From Macrococcus sp. 19Msa1099 (GTDB lineage: Bacteria > Bacillota > Bacilli > Staphylococcales > Staphylococcaceae), in assembly GCA_019357535.2 (NCBI GenBank), contig CP079955.1:1488001-1552000 (forward strand): 64,000 nucleotides of DNA, read 5' to 3'. The notes beneath the pieces were generated by a model. That model made no database searches and was not told the origin of the DNA. It was given only the letters and a program-made list of their open reading frames with translations. Each line of letters opens with the position of its first letter. Positions within the stretch are counted from its first letter, which is position 1. The translations under genes were made by a program, and so were the position numbers. Of this stretch, positions 28,871 through 37,904 are shown one piece after another.

Positions 28871-29731
28871 TTACTCCTTATTGTTTTTTTCTTGTTCAAA
28901 TTTTTTGCGGTTTGCTTCAATACGCTGAATTGCTTCTTGATTACGCTTTGCATTATTCTTACCTAGTATAAACACAGGTGTTAAGTTACCTTCTTCATAT
29001 TGGAACGATAAAGAAGTAATCGGTACAAGACCATTTGCGAAAAATTGCATCGTCAGCTGAGCGAGCACATCATACCCTGTCTCGTTCTGAATATCAGCAA
29101 TAATCAAAACATCGCCATGTGGTACAGCGACAAGCATCTCCCCTGTAATCTTCTCACGAAACGACTTCAACAGTTGTTTATTTAACAGACGACTTGCATC
29201 ATATCCATCATTTGAGTTAAAGAAATAATATGTATTGTCATTCACTACATCAGTTTTATAAGGGTTATTCAGACCATTTAAATTAAATAAAGCCTGCTCC
29301 TTAATATGCGCTTCAGATAGATTCAACGCTTCCTGTACTTCAGTATCAATTAGACGATAAGTGTTGCCGAGATCCACTGCGTAATAAATATTCGTCTCAG
29401 CAGTATGTTCTGTAATTAAAAAAGGAACTCCATTTTGTTCTTTCTGGAAACTCGTCGCACGAACAACAGGCATTATTATCGGTTGGCCATCAAAAGGTTG
29501 TGCATCCCCAAACGCTTGAATCGTCTCTTTGATATAATACAGTACTTCGTCAAGAATTTTCTCTTTCTTCTCTTTATATTTTGCTGCAACGGGTGCTAGC
29601 TTTATCGTTAACCCTTTATGATTATCATTTCGCTCAATCCTTAAAGTCTCTTCTTTACGATCGAAATGAAAGGTTACTGCTTCCTCTTTCATTGCATCTT
29701 TTAAGTAATCTCTAATTTCAAAAACATTCAC
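28871..29731 (-). CDS. ytpQ: DUF1444 family protein YtpQ
   Basis: A ~286-residue soluble protein of the DUF1444 family, always found beside ytpP and ytpR in Bacillales; function unknown. I choose a GTG start at 29731: GAGGAG lies 8 bp upstream, while the longer GTG at 29740 overlaps that site. No membrane segment or catalytic motif is obvious. The pattern GVPFLITEHTAETNIYYAVDLGNTYRLI and repeated beta/alpha character suggest a compact domain. It follows ytpP after a hairpin, and precedes ytpR by 4 bp. Confidence 0.85.
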   Translation of the reverse strand: MNVFEIRDYLKDAMKEEAVTFHFDRKEETLRIERNDNHKGLTIKLAPVAAKYKEKKEKILDEVLYYIKETIQAFGDAQPFDGQPIIMPVVRATSFQKEQNGVPFLITEHTAETNIYYAVDLGNTYRLIDTEVQEALNLSEAHIKEQALFNLNGLNNPYKTDVVNDNTYYFFNSNDGYDASRLLNKQLLKSFREKITGEMLVAVPHGDVLIIADIQNETGYDVLAQLTMQFFANGLVPITSLSFQYEEGNLTPVFILGKNNAKRNQEAIQRIEANRKKFEQEKNNKE

Positions 29732-29768
29732 TTGTAACACTCCTCACATAACTTTCATTGTACAATAA

Positions 29769-29794
29769 AACCACCGCATATAAAAGCAGTGGTT
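29769..29794 (-). terminator. Hairpin between ytpP and ytpQ
   Basis: A 9-bp stem AACCACTGC / GCGGTGGTT (one G-U) read on the minus strand, followed by TTATTGT. Probably a weak or partial terminator within the ytpP-Q-R direction of transcription. Confidence 0.55.
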
Positions 29795-29850
29795 ACTAAG
29801 GTTATATTAAAAGGTAATCAGTTTAGAGCTACGGACTAATAGATATTAAA

Positions 29851-30159
29851 CTACAATCCTTTTATAAATGCGTTGATTTCATCTTTTGTCTTTCTGTCTT
29901 TTGATACGAATCTTCCAATTTCAGTACCTTTATCAAATGCGATAAAGCTTGGTATCCCCATCACATCATATTCTACAGCAAGGTCAATAAATTCATCTCT
30001 GTCGATGGAAACAAAATGATACGCTTCATTTTCACTTTCTATTTCCGGCAATAATGGTGCAATAAAATGACAGTCTGGGCACCATCCTGCAGTAAACATA
30101 GCTATCGTCGGCTGTTCGATACTTTCTCTAAACATTTCTACTGATGTGATTTCCTTCAT
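29851..30159 (-). CDS. ytpP: Thioredoxin-like protein YtpP
   Basis: A 102-residue thioredoxin-fold protein. The redox motif is Cys27-Pro-Asp-Cys30 in AGWCPDCHFI, unlike the CGPC of classic thioredoxin, and the cis-Pro loop MGIPSFI is present. YtpP-type proteins have been linked to bacillithiol-linked redox in Bacillus, which I cannot test here. Its start overlaps the stop of the EIIC gene upstream by 4 bp (ATGA) with AGGAGGAG before it, so the two are coupled despite unrelated roles. Confidence 0.9.
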   Translation of the reverse strand: MKEITSVEMFRESIEQPTIAMFTAGWCPDCHFIAPLLPEIESENEAYHFVSIDRDEFIDLAVEYDVMGIPSFIAFDKGTEIGRFVSKDRKTKDEINAFIKGL

Positions 30160-31160
30160 CGTTCTCCTCCTGTCGAGATCTTCTGATCTCCTGGTTTAAT
30201 GATATTCGCTCGTAACAACATCATATATATAATATAACTGATAATACCTGGTAATATGAAATGAAACACTCCAACTTGCAACCATGTTTCAAGCGAGGAA
30301 CCCATCGTCTTAATTGTCATTATCTGCCCGACAAATCCACTTGTTCCCATACCTGCACCTGCTGCTACATTTTGCATTGGCCATAGTGTGGTCATTATCG
30401 GTGCGATAATGATACTCGCAATCACAGGCGGAATTAAGATCATTGGTCTTAACATATAGTTAGGAATCTGTATTTTACTAGTTCCAATACCATGGGCTAC
30501 GAGACTTTGAATCCCATTATCACGATAAGCAGTGACAGCAAATCCAATCATATGACAGCAGCAGCCAATTGTTGCAGCAGCTGCCGCTGTTCCATCGATG
30601 TTAAGCATTAAAGCGAGCGCAGCACTAGAAACAGGGCTAGAAAGTGTCAAACCGAACACGAGTGACACGAGAACGCCCATCAATAACGGCTGCTGTCCTG
30701 TCGAAAATGAAATAAATTCTCCGAGCGATAGCATCAGCTGCTGTATCAACGGTCCTATAAGCTTTGCGATACTGCCGCCGATAAGTAGCGTTAGAAGCGG
30801 CGTCAGAATGATATCAATCTTCGTCTTCCCACTATAGAAACGTCCCGCTTCACTTGTTGCCAGACTCACAATATATGTACCTGCTGCGCCTCCAAGTTCA
30901 TAACCATACATCCCAGTCACTGCACTAGCAAAGATGACCATCGGTTTAGCTCCAAGTCCATATGCTACCGCAACACCAACTGCTGCACCCGTACAATTCT
31001 TTGCAAGCTGGCCGATTTCAATGAGTAATGATGTATCGAAGAACGGTTTCAATTCTGTCCCCAGTGTTTCTAATATCAATCCGATAATCAATGAACAAAA
31101 TAGTCCGAGTGCCATGTAACTCATGCCATCTATGAACCACCTCTTAAGTAGATTCTTCAA
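30156..31160 (-). CDS. PTS EIIC_2-type sugar transporter or regulator membrane protein
   Basis: A 334-residue polytopic membrane protein of the PTS_EIIC_2 family, annotated as sugar-transport EIIC although its members carry no EIIA or EIIB. Around nine to ten hydrophobic segments are visible, with GCCCHMIGFAVTAYRDNG and GAGMGTSGFVGQI as conserved loops. No partner EIIA/EIIB genes lie nearby, so phosphotransfer would need partners from elsewhere and the substrate is unknown. The start codon is TTG (31160), chosen because AAGGGG lies 8 bp upstream. The stop overlaps the start of ytpP (ATGA), giving translational coupling. Confidence 0.8.
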   Translation of the reverse strand: MKNLLKRWFIDGMSYMALGLFCSLIIGLILETLGTELKPFFDTSLLIEIGQLAKNCTGAAVGVAVAYGLGAKPMVIFASAVTGMYGYELGGAAGTYIVSLATSEAGRFYSGKTKIDIILTPLLTLLIGGSIAKLIGPLIQQLMLSLGEFISFSTGQQPLLMGVLVSLVFGLTLSSPVSSAALALMLNIDGTAAAAATIGCCCHMIGFAVTAYRDNGIQSLVAHGIGTSKIQIPNYMLRPMILIPPVIASIIIAPIMTTLWPMQNVAAGAGMGTSGFVGQIMTIKTMGSSLETWLQVGVFHFILPGIISYIIYMMLLRANIIKPGDQKISTGGER

Positions 31161-31248
31161 TATACTATCCCCTTACCCTCTATTTATAATCCCACATATT
31201 ACAATTATAATAGCATATTACTTATTACATAGACGTATTTTCATATAA

Positions 31249-31280
31249 AAATTTTCCGGATATATTTATCCGGAAAATTT
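31249..31280 (-). terminator. Terminator of the tcyABC operon
   Basis: Perfect 14-bp stem with a 4-nt loop; on the minus strand the hairpin ends in TTTTT. It sits ~40 bp after the ATPase gene. Confidence 0.85.
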
Positions 31281-31320
31281 ATTACCTATTGATGCTATCG
31301 AATGATATAGTGCTTATAAT

Positions 31321-32049
31321 TTATTCTGCAATCACATTCAAGAAGCGTCTTAAATGTTCTGATTGAGGTGCATTGAATAGTTGTTCTGGCGTTTCGATTT
31401 CCTCGATACGTCCATCATGAACAAAAGCGACTTTATCTGCAACATTGCGCGCAAAGTTCATCTCGTGTGTCACTATGACCATCGTCATGCCTTCATCACG
31501 CAGATCTTTAATAACACGTAGCACATCCTGTACAAGTTCTGGGTCAAGTGCAGATGTTGGTTCATCAAAGAGCATCACCTTTGGATTCATTGCAAGCGCA
31601 CGTGCGATACCGACACGTTGCTGCTGTCCCCCACTTAATGATATCGGATACTGCTCCTTGACATGCGTTAAATCCACTTTTTCAAGCAGGTTCAATGCGG
31701 TTTCTCGCGCATCTGACTGTTTCATCTTCTTGACTTGTACAAGACCTTCCATCACATTTTCTAGCGCTGTCATATGCGGGAACAATTGAAAGTTCTGGAA
31801 CACCATACCTGACTTTTTACGGACTTCAATCTGTGATTTGCGGTTGTTACTATCATATGTTAAACCGTCTACTGTTACCGTGCCTGATGTCGGCAGTTCC
31901 AATGCATTCATCATACGTAGCAGCGTCGTCTTACCTGAACCGCTTCGACCAATCAGTACGACCACTTCACCATCTTGCACTTCTAGATCTACATCTTTAA
32001 GCACTGTCTTATCGCCGAACTTCTTTACCACATTCTTCACTGAGATCAT
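31321..32049 (-). CDS. tcyC: Amino acid (cystine-type) ABC transporter ATP-binding protein
   Basis: A 242-residue ABC ATPase of the polar amino acid family. Walker A GRSGSGKTT, signature LSGGQQQRVGIARAL, Walker B VMLFDEPTSALDPE and the switch His in IVTHEM are all present. It energises uptake through the permease encoded upstream and overlaps it by 4 bp (ATGA). Third gene of a binding protein-permease-ATPase operon. Substrate is inferred from the binding protein, which looks most like the cystine-specific TcyA type; glutamine or another polar amino acid is possible. Confidence 0.88.
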   Translation of the reverse strand: MISVKNVVKKFGDKTVLKDVDLEVQDGEVVVLIGRSGSGKTTLLRMMNALELPTSGTVTVDGLTYDSNNRKSQIEVRKKSGMVFQNFQLFPHMTALENVMEGLVQVKKMKQSDARETALNLLEKVDLTHVKEQYPISLSGGQQQRVGIARALAMNPKVMLFDEPTSALDPELVQDVLRVIKDLRDEGMTMVIVTHEMNFARNVADKVAFVHDGRIEEIETPEQLFNAPQSEHLRRFLNVIAE

Positions 32050-32774
32050 CGCTGATACTTCCTTTCTATACGAGACTCATACTGCCCTTGTACAACAGAG
32101 ATAATGAAACATACAACCCAGTACATTAAGCCGACAAGCACGTAGATTGAAAGGAACTCATACGTTGTCGCAGCAACTTCCTGTGCCTTACGAAACATCT
32201 CTGCGACAAGAATGAACCCTAGCAGCGATGTATCTTTAATCAGACTTAAAAATGTATTACCAAGTGCAGGAATAGATACACGTATCGCCTGTGGTAAAAC
32301 GATGCGTTTCATCGTCATCCATTCACTCATACCGATAGAATATGCAGCTTCTTTTTGACCCTCTGGAATCGATAGAATACCACCCCGAATAATTTCAGAG
32401 GCATAAGCTCCAACGTTTAAACTGAGTCCAATTATTGCAGCAACAACAGGTGCAATATTCAGCTTAATATCAGGATTTCCCGTAATAAGTCGTCCAACTT
32501 CTGGAATACCATAGAAGATAATGAACAACTGTACAAGCATAGGTGTACCACGAATAATCGAGACATAGATTCTGGAAATACTTCGCGCGAACTTGTTACG
32601 TGACACACGCATCAATGCAGTGATGATCGCTATGATTAGCCCGATTATAAACGTTGCAATAGTAATAGGGATTGAGTATTTTATCAATCCCCATAACATC
32701 GGTTCGAAAGCTTGTTTCGCTGCATCTAATGCGTGGAGCTGTTCTTCATTAAGCTTTAGAAACATCTTCACCAA
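32046..32774 (-). CDS. tcyB: Amino acid (cystine-type) ABC transporter permease
   Basis: A 242-residue inner-membrane permease of the HisMQ type with about five hydrophobic segments. The EAA loop is visible as EAAYSIGMSEWMTMKRIVLPQAIRVSIPALGN, which docks to the ATPase. The start at 32774 overlaps the tcyA end by 26 bp; ATG 32765 (MFLKLN) after GGTGAAG is an equally good choice. It lies between the substrate-binding lipoprotein gene and the ATPase gene, all on one strand. Confidence 0.88.
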   Translation of the reverse strand: MVKMFLKLNEEQLHALDAAKQAFEPMLWGLIKYSIPITIATFIIGLIIAIITALMRVSRNKFARSISRIYVSIIRGTPMLVQLFIIFYGIPEVGRLITGNPDIKLNIAPVVAAIIGLSLNVGAYASEIIRGGILSIPEGQKEAAYSIGMSEWMTMKRIVLPQAIRVSIPALGNTFLSLIKDTSLLGFILVAEMFRKAQEVAATTYEFLSIYVLVGLMYWVVCFIISVVQGQYESRIERKYQR

Positions 32775-33516
32775 ACCATTTCTTACTTATTTTTGTTAAT
32801 GTACCATCTTTATGCAATTCATCTAATGCTTTATTAACATCCTCTATTACTGTCTTATCTGTCTTCTTAGTGAATACAAATCCTGACTGGCTCTTCTCAG
32901 CATCACCCGTAATCAGCTTAATATCAGCTGTTTTCTTTTGTTGCTGATAATCAAGGACTGATAATTTATCATTGAAAGTTCCTTCCACACGATTTGATAA
33001 TACCATTTCTATCGCCTGGTTAAATCCTTCTACTGAAGTAATTTCAGCGCCTTTATCTTTCGCTAGCTTACCGTAGTTTGAAGTCAACGTCTGAGCAAGT
33101 TTCTTTCCTTTAACGTCATCAAATGACTGGATTGAATCGTTATTTTTACGAACGACTAATACGCCCTCAGAATACGTATATGGTTTAGAGAAGTTGTATT
33201 TATCTTTACGTTCTGCATTGATTCCGACTTGGTTTGCTATCGTATCAAAACGCCCTGAATTTAATCCCGAGAACATTGAATCCCACTGTGTTTCAACGAA
33301 CTTAACCTTATAACCCGCTTTTTTCGCTACTGCTTCAGTAACTTCTACATCATATCCCGTTAACTTTCCATCTTTGTCATGGTATGTAAATGGTGCATAT
33401 GTTCCTTCAGTGCCCACTGTCAGTGTCTTACCATCTTTCTTTGAACCCTCTTCACTGCTGCCACATGCGGCAAGCACAAATAACAACGCCGTCAATACTA
33501 TAAATAATTTTTTCAT
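32749..33516 (-). CDS. tcyA: Amino acid (cystine-type) ABC transporter substrate-binding lipoprotein
   Basis: A 255-residue solute-binding lipoprotein. Signal peptide with lipobox VLAAC (about residues 14-18) and then a type II periplasmic-binding fold. The blocks GTEGTYAPFTYHDKDGKLTGYDVEV, SGRFDTIANQVGINAERKDKYNFSKPYTYSEG and SNRVEGTFNDKLSVL match the cystine-binding TcyA/FliY group more than the glutamine group. ATG 33516 follows AGGAGG at 6 bp; an ATG two codons earlier is too close to it. The cluster lies near an M42 peptidase and a C-S lyase-like aminotransferase, supporting a sulfur amino acid role. Confidence 0.88.
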   Translation of the reverse strand: MKKLFIVLTALLFVLAACGSSEEGSKKDGKTLTVGTEGTYAPFTYHDKDGKLTGYDVEVTEAVAKKAGYKVKFVETQWDSMFSGLNSGRFDTIANQVGINAERKDKYNFSKPYTYSEGVLVVRKNNDSIQSFDDVKGKKLAQTLTSNYGKLAKDKGAEITSVEGFNQAIEMVLSNRVEGTFNDKLSVLDYQQQKKTADIKLITGDAEKSQSGFVFTKKTDKTVIEDVNKALDELHKDGTLTKISKKWFGEDVSKA

Positions 33517-33610
33517 TTCCATCCTCCTATTCATATCAATTTACTCAGAATAAATTTTATTTTATACTATTTATAATTTAAGTCAACAAATAGCTACCGA
33601 ACTACTCGGA

Positions 33611-34675
33611 TTAATTCTGTTTTAAACACTGAATCGTTTCATCATCAAGTCTACTCAGTAGCGCAAGCATACCATCGCGCGCCGCTTCATAATCACGAAT
33701 ATCAAATATCGTATGATTGGAATGAATATAACGTGCAGGGACTCCTACTACCGCTGTCGGCACACCTTCATTCGAAATATGAATCTGACCCCCGTCTGTT
33801 CCACCCGGAGACTGATAATATTGGTAATTGATATTATGTGCTTCATATGTTTCTTGCATCAATGTCTTGAATGATGGCTTTAATATCATTGTGCGGTCGA
33901 TGATTCTCAGTAACGTGCCAGCTCCAAGTCGTCCATTATCGCTGCTACTTCCAGCCATATCATTTGCGGGCGAACAGTCTACAACAAATGCAACATCCGG
34001 CTGAATCATATTTGCTGCAGGTCCTGCGCCACGTAAACCTACTTCTTCCTGCACATTCGCCCCGATATATAGATCAAAAGGAAGCGCAACGTCCTTCAAC
34101 CGTTCCATCACATCTATAATTATGGTACATCCATAACGATTATCCCACGCTTTACATAAGAAACGGTGATCCGTTAACTGCTTAAATTCAACTTCAGGTA
34201 CAATCGTATCCCCGGGCGCTATCCCCATTTCATTGACCATCTCTTTATTCTCAGCACCGATATCCAGCATCATATCTGAAATTTGTGGTGTCCCTTCATT
34301 TCCTGTTCTGAAGTGTTTCGGCAGGCTTCCAATGATTCCAGTATATTCTTTCCCATCTCGAGCTAATACTTTCATACGCTGTGCCTGCAGTACATCTTCA
34401 GGCCATCCGCCAAGCGGTGTGAACTTAAGCATGCCATTATCGGTAATATGTGTCACCATAAATCCAACTTCATCCATATGTGCAGCAATCATTACTTTCT
34501 TAGCATCTGGATTTGCACTCTTCTTTAAGAAATACACACCACCGAGCCCGTCCTGCAGTACTTCATCTGCATATGCTGTCAGTCTTTCCTTTAAATAGTC
34601 GCGCACTTGATATTCATGTCCAGGTGCCCCATGTAATTCTGTTAATGTTTTGATCGTTTCCATTATCTTTGTCAT
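33611..34675 (-). CDS. M42-family metallo-aminopeptidase
   Basis: A 354-residue cytosolic aminopeptidase of the M42 (glutamyl aminopeptidase / deblocking) family. The dinuclear metal site residues appear in AAHMDEVGFMV, WDNRYG, EEVGLRGAGPAA, VDCSP and the late PGGTDGGQIHIS and YIHSNHTIFD. Members form large tetrahedral complexes that trim peptides. AAGGAGA precedes the ATG at good spacing. It diverges from the small PepSY-like gene. Exact specificity (Glu, Leu or general) is not visible. Confidence 0.92.
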   Translation of the reverse strand: MTKIMETIKTLTELHGAPGHEYQVRDYLKERLTAYADEVLQDGLGGVYFLKKSANPDAKKVMIAAHMDEVGFMVTHITDNGMLKFTPLGGWPEDVLQAQRMKVLARDGKEYTGIIGSLPKHFRTGNEGTPQISDMMLDIGAENKEMVNEMGIAPGDTIVPEVEFKQLTDHRFLCKAWDNRYGCTIIIDVMERLKDVALPFDLYIGANVQEEVGLRGAGPAANMIQPDVAFVVDCSPANDMAGSSSDNGRLGAGTLLRIIDRTMILKPSFKTLMQETYEAHNINYQYYQSPGGTDGGQIHISNEGVPTAVVGVPARYIHSNHTIFDIRDYEAARDGMLALLSRLDDETIQCLKQN

Positions 34676-34721
34676 GATTGTTCTCCTTTATGTTAAAATA
34701 TTTTATAAATGGAGGGATATT

Positions 34722-35009
34722 ATGAAAAAACGTTATCTGCTTATCATTCCTGTAATCATCGCTTTACTTTATATGTCGAAAGATCGTATGACAATGAAGC
34801 ATCCTAAAAAGGTACTCGACCAGACGAAACATGCATATAAGGATGTGACAGGTTCAGCAATCAACTATACCCCTGAAAAGATTCATAAGTTTGGATCTAT
34901 CACACACGTCTATCGGGGGATGATCAATACGAAGACCACGACTTATGAATTTATCGCTGATTGTTATAGTGGTGAACTCATAGATGTGTTTGAAATTCAG
35001 TCGCTTTAA
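34722..35009 (+). CDS. Small exported PepSY-like protein
   Basis: A 95-residue protein with an N-terminal signal/anchor (MKKRYLLIIPVIIALLYMS) and a C-terminal domain with the PepSY-like ending YEFIADCYSGELIDVFEIQ. ATG 34722 follows GGAGGG; the frame opens further upstream but through the divergent gene's leader with no ribosome-binding site. The 3' end overlaps the convergent aminotransferase gene by 4 bp, with both stops lying in the palindrome TTAA. PepSY domains often inhibit peptidases, and an M42 peptidase gene lies next to it, though that enzyme is cytosolic. A functional link is therefore doubtful. Confidence 0.75.
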   Translation: MKKRYLLIIPVIIALLYMSKDRMTMKHPKKVLDQTKHAYKDVTGSAINYTPEKIHKFGSITHVYRGMINTKTTTYEFIADCYSGELIDVFEIQSL

Positions 35010-36196
35010 TCTACAGCATTCTCCTTTAAATATGAGAATGCTTTTTCTATTGCTGCTAACCCCTGTTCAAGCTTCTCTTCGCTACACGCAACATTTAGTC
35101 TGAAGTGCGTGCTCTCGGTCAGTTCATAGGTGTTCCCGATACCTACAGCGATACGCCCGATATTCTGCAGCGCATCCTGAACGTCCATTTCACTGAACCC
35201 ACTCGCTTCAAAGTTAATCCATGCAAGAAACGTACTATGTGGTCTACGGAATACAAGGACGTCACTCAATCGCTCGTTAATGAATGTCTCTACTTTAATC
35301 ATATTTGATTCAATATGTTCATTAAGTGCATCTACCCACGGGCCACATTCCATATAAGCTGTACGAATTGCAGTGAGCCCTAGTATATTCGGAGAACTTA
35401 TACCATAGACACTTCCTATCTTCGTCTGCAGCAATTCACGCATATAGCTGTCCTTCGTTATATAATAGGCATGAGGAATGCCTGAAATATTAAATGTCTT
35501 CCCGAGACACGTTGTAACAACCATCTTGTCATACTGAGACATATACTTAACCAGTGACTGATGTTTACCATGACGAACGAAGTCCATATGAATTTCGTCA
35601 GATATAATATAGACATTATGCTTCTCACAAATCTCGATGATCTTTAAAATCTCTTCTTCGGTAAACACCTTACCTGTCGGATTATGTGGATTACAGAACA
35701 GGAACACTTTGTTCTGAGGCATCTGACATAAATATTCAAACTGAACAAAATCCATCGAATATTGATCTTCATCATCATACAGATCACAGCCAACGATCAT
35801 ACGTTTATTTCCATTGATTAAATTTAAGAAGTTATTATATGAGGGGATGTTAACGATAACACCATCCCCTTCATTTGTTACACTGCGAATCACTTCAGTA
35901 ACTGTGAATAACACGCTTGGGGCATATGCGAGATCCTGCTTTAATACATTGAGATCAAAACGTGTCTTGTACCAATGACGAACCGGCTGATAGAACTGAT
36001 CGTTATTCCAGTTTGTATAGCCGTATATCGGATGACTTAATCGCTCCTGTAACGCATGTATTATTGTTTCTGGAACAGCAATATCCATATCCGCTATCCA
36101 AAACGGCATTAAATCTTTACGCTGATAAACTTTAGACAGCATTTCATGAGCAACTGCATTCGTTGTACTACGGTCAATCACTCTATTAAAATCCAT
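35006..36196 (-). CDS. PatB/MalY-type PLP enzyme (probable C-S lyase)
   Basis: A 396-residue fold-type I PLP enzyme. The Schiff-base Lys233 lies in TTCLGKTFNISG, the pyridine-N partner Asp200 in IISDEIHMD, and CNPHNPTGK is the usual Asn motif. This arrangement with AYIPSxL-like YAPSVLFTV fits PatB/MalY beta-C-S lyases (cystathionine or cysteine beta-lyase) rather than true aminotransferases. Cystine transport genes are nearby, so release of sulfide, pyruvate and ammonia from cystine or cystathionine is plausible. AGGAGGAG precedes the ATG. Annotators may call it a class I/II aminotransferase. Confidence 0.85.
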   Translation of the reverse strand: MDFNRVIDRSTTNAVAHEMLSKVYQRKDLMPFWIADMDIAVPETIIHALQERLSHPIYGYTNWNNDQFYQPVRHWYKTRFDLNVLKQDLAYAPSVLFTVTEVIRSVTNEGDGVIVNIPSYNNFLNLINGNKRMIVGCDLYDDEDQYSMDFVQFEYLCQMPQNKVFLFCNPHNPTGKVFTEEEILKIIEICEKHNVYIISDEIHMDFVRHGKHQSLVKYMSQYDKMVVTTCLGKTFNISGIPHAYYITKDSYMRELLQTKIGSVYGISSPNILGLTAIRTAYMECGPWVDALNEHIESNMIKVETFINERLSDVLVFRRPHSTFLAWINFEASGFSEMDVQDALQNIGRIAVGIGNTYELTESTHFRLNVACSEEKLEQGLAAIEKAFSYLKENAVD

Positions 36197-36253
36197 AACA
36201 TCTCCTCCTGTTAATTCGAATTCCTTAATAATAGTCTACATGAAATGTAACAA

Positions 36254-36304
36254 TAAAAAAAGAAACATTAGTAAGATGCGCTATAAAGTCATCTTACTAA
36301 TGCT
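36254..36304 (-). terminator. Terminator after trmB
   Basis: A 14-bp stem (ACATTAGTAAGATG paired with CATCTTACTAATGC, last pair open) followed on the minus strand by TTTCTTTTTTT, just after the trmB stop. Confidence 0.85.
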
Positions 36305-36306
36305 TC

Positions 36307-36939
36307 TTAAAATCGAGCTTCTAATCGATTAATTCTAAATCCTTTATTCGAGAACTTATCTTCATATTCCGTACGAATATTATCAACAGGTTCATTATCA
36401 TGCAGATTCAAATTAATATTTTTCAGCTTCATGCCGTAATGGCTCATACTCTCGATCGAATATTCAAATAACGCCTGATTATCAGTCTTGAAATGAATTT
36501 CACCATCTTTATTTAAAATAGTTTCATAAACTTTAAGAAAATTCTCATGCGTCAGTCTGCGCTTTGCGTGACGTACTTTAGGCCATGGATCTGAGAAGTT
36601 AAGATAGATTCTATCAATCTCACCCGCATTAAAGATTTCTGTCAGCTTTTCGGCATCTACTGTTAACAGGCGTAAGTTTCTAATATTTTGTTCCACTGCT
36701 TTTTCTACGATACGAATCATGACATTCTTATCACGTTCGATACCAATATAATTAATCTCCGGGTGCGCTTTAGCCATCTCCGTAATAAAACGGCCCATAC
36801 CGCTTCCGACTTCGATATGTATCGGCTGCACTTGTTCAAACCAGTCAACGATGTGATCTTTTCGAGCAAGGTCGATACTTACAATATCCTCGTGCTGCAG
36901 AAGAAAATCTTCAGCCCACGGTTTATTTCTCATTCTCAT
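36307..36939 (-). CDS. trmB: tRNA (guanine-N7)-methyltransferase
   Basis: A 210-residue SAM-dependent methyltransferase that makes m7G46 in tRNA variable loops. The SAM-binding motif I is IHIEVGSGMGRFITEMAKAHP, preceded by the family's N-terminal basic segment, and the catalytic block YLNFSDPWPKVRHAKRRLTHENFL is intact. Full family length. It follows ytmP by 12 bp in the same direction, the conserved ytmP-trmB pair. Confidence 0.96.
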   Translation of the reverse strand: MRMRNKPWAEDFLLQHEDIVSIDLARKDHIVDWFEQVQPIHIEVGSGMGRFITEMAKAHPEINYIGIERDKNVMIRIVEKAVEQNIRNLRLLTVDAEKLTEIFNAGEIDRIYLNFSDPWPKVRHAKRRLTHENFLKVYETILNKDGEIHFKTDNQALFEYSIESMSHYGMKLKNINLNLHDNEPVDNIRTEYEDKFSNKGFRINRLEARF

Positions 36940-36951
36940 AGTGCTACTCCT

Positions 36952-37743
36952 TTAAATAAAACGATTCAAATTTAATACATCATCTAAAAATTTCAGCCAG
37001 TCATTCAAATCATGATAGCGACTCTTCTCTTCGTACCATTCAATCATTGCAATCGCCTGAATGATGGTATACCACTTCATGCGCTTTTCCAGATCCAGTG
37101 TGTATTCAATACCATAAGTTGCAAGCCAAGATTGCCAGTCGATGGTATCACCATAAGTATAAAGAATCATACCGATATCTATCGCCGGATCTGCAATCAT
37201 CGCACCTTCCCAGTCAACAAGAAAGAGTTCATCCTGATCTGATAAGAGCCAGTTATTATGATTGACATCCCCATGACATACTGTATAGAACTTGCGCTCT
37301 AGCTGCGGCATATGCTCTTCCAGATAGATCAGCGCTTTACGGACAGTATGATGTGTTAATACGTTGCGAGATAATGAGGAATTGATCTTATTAAGCAATA
37401 GCTCTGGATCCATCGGTTTCATCTCAAGTCGCTTGAGCATATTAAGTAATGGTTTCGAACGATGAATCTTCTTCAGCAGTAGTGCAACACGTTCGGATTT
37501 CATTTCCATGTGCGTCAGACTTCGCCCATTCTTCCAGTGCTGTGCTGTTACGACTTCACCTGTCTCTATTCTCTTCGTCCATACAAGTTTCGGTACGATA
37601 CCTTCAGCAGAAAGTGCAGCAAGAAACGGAGAGGAGTTACGCTTTAAGAAAAGCTTTCTGCCGTCTTGTTCTGCCATGTATGCTTCTCCAGATGCGCCGC
37701 CAGCGGAATCTAATGTCCAACCTAGCTGATAGAAATGTTCCAA
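36952..37743 (-). CDS. ytmP: Phosphotransferase-family protein YtmP
   Basis: A 263-residue protein of the aminoglycoside phosphotransferase/choline-kinase-like fold. The catalytic loop HGDVNHNNWLL and the metal-binding LVDWEGAMIADPAIDIG are intact, so kinase activity is likely, but the substrate is unknown. An N-terminal nucleotide-binding lobe (GGASGEAYMAEQDGRKLFLKRNSSPFL) precedes it. It lies directly upstream of trmB. The gene has its own start with AGGAGG. Confidence 0.88.
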   Translation of the reverse strand: MEHFYQLGWTLDSAGGASGEAYMAEQDGRKLFLKRNSSPFLAALSAEGIVPKLVWTKRIETGEVVTAQHWKNGRSLTHMEMKSERVALLLKKIHRSKPLLNMLKRLEMKPMDPELLLNKINSSLSRNVLTHHTVRKALIYLEEHMPQLERKFYTVCHGDVNHNNWLLSDQDELFLVDWEGAMIADPAIDIGMILYTYGDTIDWQSWLATYGIEYTLDLEKRMKWYTIIQAIAMIEWYEEKSRYHDLNDWLKFLDDVLNLNRFI

Positions 37744-37774
37744 CGTGTTTCACCTCCTGTTTCAAGAAAAAAGA

Positions 37775-37803
37775 AAAGGCACGAGAAAAAATCTCTTGCC
37801 TTA
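37775..37803 (-). terminator. Terminator of pepV
   Basis: On the minus strand the arms AAGGCAAGAGA and TCTCGTGCCTT (one mismatch) around a T-rich loop are followed by TTCTTTTTTC. It sits ~100 bp after the pepV stop, just before ytmP. Confidence 0.7.
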
Positions 37804-37904
37804 TTCATTCCGATCAAATTAATGTCTTACTTAAATTTTATATCCTTTTCTCTATTAATTCAAGTATTACTTTAAGTCATATGATGAACTTTTACTTAAG
37901 CTGA

